From the NCBI GenBank assembly GCA_011033025.1, contig WFMF01000048.1, forward strand, positions 620,001 through 684,000: DNA of 64,000 nucleotides, read 5' to 3'. Origin of the DNA: Beroe forskalii (Eukaryota; Ctenophora; Nuda; Beroida; Beroidae). Made by a program: the position numbers and the translations under genes. Below, in pieces: positions 58,074-64,000 of this stretch; position 1 is the first letter of the stretch, and every line of letters starts with the position of its first letter. Below the pieces are notes generated by a model, which saw only the letters and a list, made by a program, of their open reading frames with translations, did not search any database and was not told the DNA's origin.

Positions 58074-59323
58074 TGGGGGGGATCATGATTTTTTTGTATA
58101 ATTGTCCAATGTGTACCCTGTTTTCTGAAGTTGGACAAAAAATTCGTTGGACAAAAAAATACAAATATATACAAAAATATACAAAAAAATACAAAAAATA
58201 TTGAAAAATTTATATTGTCATTCAGACATTTCCATCTATGTATTGAGTGGATTAAATTAACAATGAATCGTCTCTTATTACAATTACATTGTTTTGGTTA
58301 TTAACAAACCAAACCACATAACAATTAGGGCATATTATGCCTTAGGTCCGCCTTCCCGATGAGGTTCGCCGAAGCTGAACAGCTCTTTGATAAGATTATT
58401 GAGCCCTGTGGGGACTGTTCAAGGAATGTTTCATGATTATATAATTTCAGAGTAACGTTATGAAGTCACAAGTTCAATTTAATCGAAAAATCGTGATCAG
58501 TGCATTTTCTAGTGCAGATGGACACTTTCTTACCGCATTTTGTCTATTTTGTCCAATTGTGTGGTTGTACCAATTATGGGGTGAAGGAATCGGTTGCATT
58601 GATGTAACAGCTAAAGCTACAGTGCACAATGTAACTGCATTTTACCTACTTCTCTACTTGTATCATTGTATGGAATGGGAAGTCAGGAATGAGGAGCCCC
58701 AATTTCCAAAACGCAAATTTGGGACTCTTCGTACACAGGATCATCCTTCAAATATTGGGTTGTCCCCAGGTGTGAGCTCCATCATACTACGCTAGGGTCA
58801 TAATTGCGGGCAATCCCGTGTGTAGGAGAGGCTCTGCGGTCTGCCTATATAAGCATCTCAATATTTAGTTTTTTAGCCCGTGTATCCAAAATAGAAACAA
58901 TATGTGCTCCCTTAATTTACCTGCCCCAGTGATAGAATGCTACACTAATACCTATCCTTAATCCTACTACTTCAAGGTTTTTGGTATTTTGTGCCCAAAA
59001 GTTTTATCAAGCTTACCTACATCAAAAATCACTAACTTGTGTGAAGTTAAGTTTTCTTGCAATCCAGATAATTTCATATGAAAATGACACAAGATCAATT
59101 GGGCAAAGCCACAAACAGAGATATGGCCTCTTTTTTATGGGCTAAAATGGTTAGATTACATATCCAATTCACTTGCACGGGGAAATGTTGCATGGTCTAT
59201 AATGGACTCAAGGCCACCCTCAAATTGTAGTACCTGTTATTGGAGCTCAACAACAATAATAAAATCAATTAAAAAACAATTCTAATTTTATAGTAAGGTG
59301 ATATTAGATAAAATTTTTGCATA

Positions 59324-62258
59324 ACCGGGAAAAAATTGATACAAGCATGAAACCTTCACTAAGAGTTAGTTTTAGGTCTAATAAACATATCCTGAAAGTT
59401 CTCAAACTCAGATACCTTGAGAACATTTTTTATGGGCCACGCCCTTTTTTGGACTGCCCCAAATTCCCCAAAATTGCCAAAAATTTAATTTCAGCCCGAC
59501 TAGGCATGTAGGGTGTCTAGAATAGGGTTTTTGATGACGCTGAATCGATTCCCGATGTCAGTTTTTCATACTGACCTTCAGGTGAGGCCCTACATGGGAC
59601 CACGCCCATTTTGAGGCCCGGCAGTAAGCCTAAATTATCAACAACCATACTTTGATCAATACCATACATATAGGTAGTCAAAATTATGGTTTTTGAGGAC
59701 GCTGAGTCGATTCCCGATGTTTGTTTGCACTCAGACGTTCCTATATGGCCCTAGCCTTGACCACGCCCATTTTCACCAAGGCGCGTTGGGCCCAAAATTA
59801 CACAATTGACTTTACAGTCGATATAATGCATGTAGGGTGTCTAGGATATGGTTTTGATGGCGCTGAGTCGATTCCCGCTGGCAGTTTTTCATACCGACCT
59901 TCCTGTGAGGCTCTTCATGCGACCACGCCCACTTTTGAGGCCCGCATAAGCCTCAAAATACCATTAACCACAATTCGATCAAATGCATGAATGTGGACAA
60001 TCAAAACTTTAGTTTTTGATGTCGCTGAGACGACTCTCGATGTTTGTAACTGTGGACTCAGAACTTCCTATCAGGCCCCAGCCAGCCTTGACCACGAGTG
60101 AGGCCGACAGTCAACATAATGTATGTAGACCAGTGTCGAAATATTATGGTTTTGGTGGTGCCTGAATGGATTGCTAGTGCCAGTTTTGCTGTTTTGTATT
60201 CCAACCGCTTCTTGAGAATGAGGATCTATTGACTACCGCACCTACTTTTGATTGCTGAGTAATTATAATGCACGTAGGTTGTCTCTGTTATGATTTTCTT
60301 AGTCACCGGACCAATTCCAGGTGATAGTGCTGCAAATTGCACCCAGATCTCACCTTTTAAGGATTCAGCATCAAACATTCCCATTTCAAATTTTAGGTGT
60401 TCTGAATGGAGGCCTAGAAGTGCCAGCTTCAATTTTACTGAACCTTCTAATCAGGGGATCCTCGTGGTTAATCTTCGGAACTATCCCAAAGTTCAAATCC
60501 TTCTCGGGCTCTATTATTCATGCCTTCATGATCAGTGGTCATTCATTTCGAAGGTTTTTTCTTCTCTTCCACCAATGACAGGAATCGAAGGATTCAAGTA
60601 TATCAAGCCAGTGACGGTTTAGTTAGTGTAATACTTGCCTTAGACCTCGCTACAACTCCTTATTTCTTTATAATGTGTAATCCAGCATCTTTCTATTGCA
60701 AAGCAAAACACACTATGTTGCAATAGTAGTTTATTGTTATTTACTGTTACTTTCTTACTTTATGATTACTAATGATACTGTTTAGATAGGTCCCTTAGTA
60801 GCTAACAAGAAGTTTCACTGAGTACGAACTCTGACCCGTTAGACCTACCAATACACCAACTGACAAATGACAACAGTGATAGTCATGAGTCTGACCCGGT
60901 TTGGGTACCAATGCCATTCGCACTAGGTATGCTGTTGTGCTAAGGAAGAAAGGATGACAGATTCTTCTCAACCGAAGCAGCCGCACAGTTCACTCAGGTG
61001 AGGAAACGGAGCAGCTGCTGGTTATATGAAGAAATACTGATCATTGATAAGTGTTTAAATGATTGGATGGGCCAATGACGTAGAATCAACTAGGCCGGGT
61101 GGCACACATGCCAAGCCCAGACTCATACTTACTGTTTCTTTGACAGAGGATGAAGGACGTGTACTCTTAAGTAGCTGTACTACTGAACACTGAACATGTT
61201 GCTCCTATCCTTCCATCCATGTTCCAAGTTCAGAAATCCAAACCAGTGCCTATGAAAACTTCTCGCCTTTCACCTGATTGTCGCCTGTGGATTAGCCCTC
61301 GGCATAAATTGCTAAGGGATGGTGCCTGGCTCTGAGCAGTGAGCAGCAGAGTTTGCAAGGGTGAGGGACGAGGGTGAAGGAGGACTGAGTTAAAGGGTGA
61401 GAACTGAGGGAGCACTCAAGGGTTACCTGATTATTAGGATGATACCGAAGACCAATACCAATACTATAAAGTATAATAAATTTACTCCTCGTCAAGCCTG
61501 CGGCCTGATAGAAAGTTCTGAGTCCACAACAAACATCGAGAGTCGTCTCAGCGACATCAAAAACTAAAGTTTTGATTGTCCACATTCATGCATTTGATCG
61601 AATTGTGGTTACGGTATTTTGAGGCTTATGCGGCCTCAAAAGTGGGCGTGGTCGCATGAAGAGCCTCTACAGGAAGGTCGGTATGTGAAAACTGCCAGCG
61701 GGAATCGACTCAGCGCCATCAAAACCATATCCTAGACACCCTACATGCATTATATCGACTGTAAAGTCAATTGTGTAATTAATTTGGGCCCAACGCCGCC
61801 TTGCTGAAAAATGGGCGTGGTCAAGGCTAGGGCCATATAGGAACGTCTGAGTACAAAAACAAACATCGGGGAATCGACTCAGCGTCCTCAAAACCATAAT
61901 TTGACTACCTATATGTATGGTATTGATCAAAGTATGGTTGTTGATAATTTAGGCTTACGCGGGCCTCAAAAATGGGCGTGGTCCCATGTAGGGCCTCACC
62001 TGAAGGTCAGTATGAAAAACCGACATCGGGAATCGATTCAGCGTCATCAAAAACCCTATTCTAGACACCCTACATGCCTAGTCGGGCTGAAATTAAATTT
62101 TTGGCAATTTTGGGGAATTTGGGGCAGTCCAAAAGGGCGTGGCCCATAAAAATGTTCTCAAGGTATCTGAGTTTGAGAACTTTCAGGATATGTTTATTAG
62201 ACCTAAAAAAACTAACTCTTAGTGAAGGTTTCATGCTTGTATCAATTTTTTCCCCGGT
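59324..62258. mobile_element. 2.9-kb foldback element with ~755-bp inverted arms
   Basis: Left arm 59324-60078 starts ACCGGGAAAAAATTGATACA. Right arm about 61501-62258 is its complement, ending TATCAATTTTTTCCCCGGT. Each arm comprises four diverged ~180-bp units with CCACGCCCATTTT, GCATGTAGGGTGTCTA, GGTTTT(T)GATG(G/A)CGCTGA and TCGATTCCCG blocks. The ~1.4-kb spacer has no recognised gene. Arms are highly similar. No clear target duplication is seen. Confidence 0.85.
60079..61500. other. Spacer of the foldback element
   Basis: Short open frames on both strands lack recognisable motifs. No gene is supported. Confidence 0.35.
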
Positions 62259-63349
62259 TCAACTCTATTATGACCTTACTATTGTGAATCTGGTTCCACA
62301 CTCACTCTTTATAATTGATAATTGGCATAAATTGGGGTATAAATCACTGATAATCAGTGATTTATTATCGTTGTTGAACTCCAATTGATAGTTCATGGAG
62401 TGGGATATTGCATTTGCAGATCTTTTTTCTTGCAAACATCTTATGTCCATGGAAATACGACTTGAACTTCGGCCATTTTCAGAACTTTGCCTGCGGCCAA
62501 ATTTCTGAAGCCTAAATCAATCCCAGTTTATTTCATAGCTGTCCTTGTTGACTTAAATTGGTTTGCAGTCGCCAAAATTTCAACCAACTGTCAAGTTAAA
62601 AAATTGTTAGAATTCAAAAAATTAATGAATTATAAATCCTGAAAATTGAAATTTGGCAATTTTCTACCGTTTCTGAAGTTTTTTAGTTATTATTTCAAGA
62701 ATATGAATTTAATCATGATTTTGAACTATCATTCAGATTTCGGACAATATGTTTTGCAATCAGACTTCGGCCTATCAACTTATCAACTGCCGAAGTTAAA
62801 TTGCTGAAAAATTTGTCCAACTTTCATGATCAAATTCATCATCAAAGCCGAATTTGCCTTTTCATGACCGAAGCCGATGTCAGGACCTAATAAAGTAATA
62901 GCTTCGGCTTGATCTTCAAGTGGCCAAAATATTAATTTCGGTCGTTTCATACCTTCAATGTTTTTTTTCCAATATTTTGATTTTTGGATGTAGAAAGATA
63001 CTGTAGCTTAAATAGAATGATTCCCAAATTTTAAATCCTCTTGTAGGAGACTTAATTAACCAAAATCGTGTTTTTGGACTATAAAAAACAAAATATTTAC
63101 ACGATATATTACGGGCCTGATTAATTGTTTTTGATGCTGATTATGATTTTATTATTAGTGTATTATTTTGACGAGGATCTTGGCAATGAAAGGATGACTC
63201 TTATAAACATTATATAAAAATTATGTTTTTGTATTTTTTGTATTTTTTGTATTTTTATGTCCAAAGTGTACCCTATTTTTCAAAATTGGACAAAAAATTG
63301 TTGGACAAAAAAATACAAAAAAATACAAATAAAACATGATCCCCCCCCC
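62259..63349. other. AT-rich DNA without a supported gene
   Basis: AAATCACTGATAATCAGTGATTTA at about 62340 is a perfect palindrome. (A/G)CTTCGGCC and GCCGAAG words recur at 62466-62910 in AT-rich surroundings. Confidence 0.35.
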
Positions 63350-63576
63350 AGGATTCTGGGAAGCCAACATTAGCTCCAATAGTCTAATGACAATGTCAGT
63401 GTGAGTGATTCCTTACAGGGCTCTGTGCTGCAGTCTTTATTAGCAAGCCCTTTCATCAGAATTAAGGAGCCCTCATGCAAGGAGATTTCCTTTTAAGTAC
63501 TCCAATACTTTCCTGGCCACTGGAAAATATTCAATACCTCTTGGTGAACCTATTGAGATTTTAACAGTAGTACTGG

Positions 63577-64000
63577 CGGGGGGGGTTCAGCGGTAAGTGG
63601 TATGGACGGCATCACACTTAAGGGCATGGGGGGTGGGTGGGTACTTCGAACTAGCGACCAGATAGCGGCAGACGATAAATGGTATAAATTTTAGGGTAAA
63701 ATGCAGTAAATCCACTAAATTTGTTACGAAATTTGTGAAAAAATTTGTCAAAAATGCCCATTTTCACAAATTTTGGATACTGAAACTGGATTTCTCGGCT
63801 GCTCCTAGCGCTCTTAAGTAAATTTAATTATGAATCAGGAATCTTAACCTTAAATTGGTGTGACGTCATCATGGACTATTACATGCTACAAAAGATGACG
63901 TAACCAGCTGATTTCTAATATCGATGATATATGCCAATGATTTGGCACAATTGTTTGAAGAATTCACGTGACATAAATGTTACTATGGAGATAAGACTTC
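63577..64000. mobile_element. MITE of the 50705 family, inverted, cut by the window edge
   Basis: It begins CGGGGGGGGTTCAGCGGTAA. It then follows the reverse complement of 51614 back through TGGTATGGACGGCATCACAC and AGCGACCAGATAGCGGCAGA for over 400 bp, with few differences. The other end lies outside the window. The 7 bp preceding it is GTACTGG. Confidence 0.9.

Larger units (their letters stand above)
58074..63350. mobile_element. Possible 5.3-kb composite bounded by TGGGGGGGATCATG inverted tips
   Basis: TGGGGGGGATCATG starts at 58074 and its complement CATGATCCCCCCCCCA ends at 63350, with GGA outside both. Next to each tip is a related ~75-bp block (TTGTCCAA/TGTCCAAAGTGTACCCT...TTGGACAAAAAATT...TTGGACAAAAAAATAC) in the same, not opposite, orientation. 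One composite element or two related small insertions are both possible. Confidence 0.4.

Noticed and set aside
58460..58795. Possible next plexin exon (VISAFSSADGHFLTAF after TTTCAG)
   Set aside because: The acceptor phase does not match the phase-1 end of exon 5 without creating a stop, and resemblance to the sema C-terminus is slight.

Overview
This is an AT-rich, intron-containing, repeat-dense nuclear window from a multicellular animal, probably an invertebrate. The animal assignment rests on a spliced plexin-type sema-domain gene (52.5-55.4 kb) and on non-LTR retrotransposons and THAP-domain DNA transposons of metazoan type. I cannot name the species. Only one locus looks like an ordinary host gene. 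Nearly everything else is mobile or tandem DNA, often nested several layers deep.

Layout. 0-3 kb: 5' half of a minus-strand LINE. Its ORF1 encodes an AlkB-like dioxygenase fused to an SGNH hydrolase. Its ORF2 (PHD-like finger plus endonuclease) overlaps ORF1 by ATGA and carries one frameshift. 5.3-7.7 kb: two inverted copies of a dispersed repeat around a 48-bp minisatellite. 7.70-7.89 kb: a GC-rich run of hairpins that all close on a GAA triloop. 8.6-9.5 kb: a ~160-bp tandem repeat. 11.3-17.1 kb: a 39-bp satellite with a 769-bp higher-order period, split by a 2.68-kb TA-flanked element that holds another element. 17.2-21.7 kb: a Kolobok/P-like DNA transposon with a THAP gene, a broken transposase and a divergent gene encoding a P2X7-type cysteine-rich intracellular domain. 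An 861-bp MITE with a 7-bp target duplication interrupts the transposase. 21.7-27.3 kb: tandem repeats, a MITE, a cloverleaf palindrome and a 1.75-kb TIR element. 27.6-36.2 kb: a LINE ORF1 pseudogene cut by a 1.18-kb insertion and by a 5.15-kb TIR element; the latter contains a 12-bp array cut by a 2.37-kb element that holds a 0.79-kb element. 39.3-46.2 kb: a second 39-bp satellite array with a decayed core, abutting a second LINE truncated in its endonuclease (46.2-48.6 kb). 50.7-64 kb: MITEs, G-rich minisatellites, the plexin-like exons, another cloverleaf palindrome and a large foldback element.

The most unusual signal is a recurring DNA-hairpin architecture. Three loci (24,558-24,708; 38,650-38,820; 54,626-54,814) each have one outer stem enclosing exactly three hairpins. 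Stem sequences differ between loci and even between hairpins, yet pairing is kept. Many apices carry a C-GAA-G triloop core, also seen in the GC-rich cluster at 7.7 kb and in a lone hairpin at 30.56 kb. These are not tRNAs. The second notable system is the LINE ORF1 that joins an apparently catalytically complete AlkB domain to an SGNH esterase.

All calls come from reading the sequence by eye. Family names rest on motif recognition, not on a database search.
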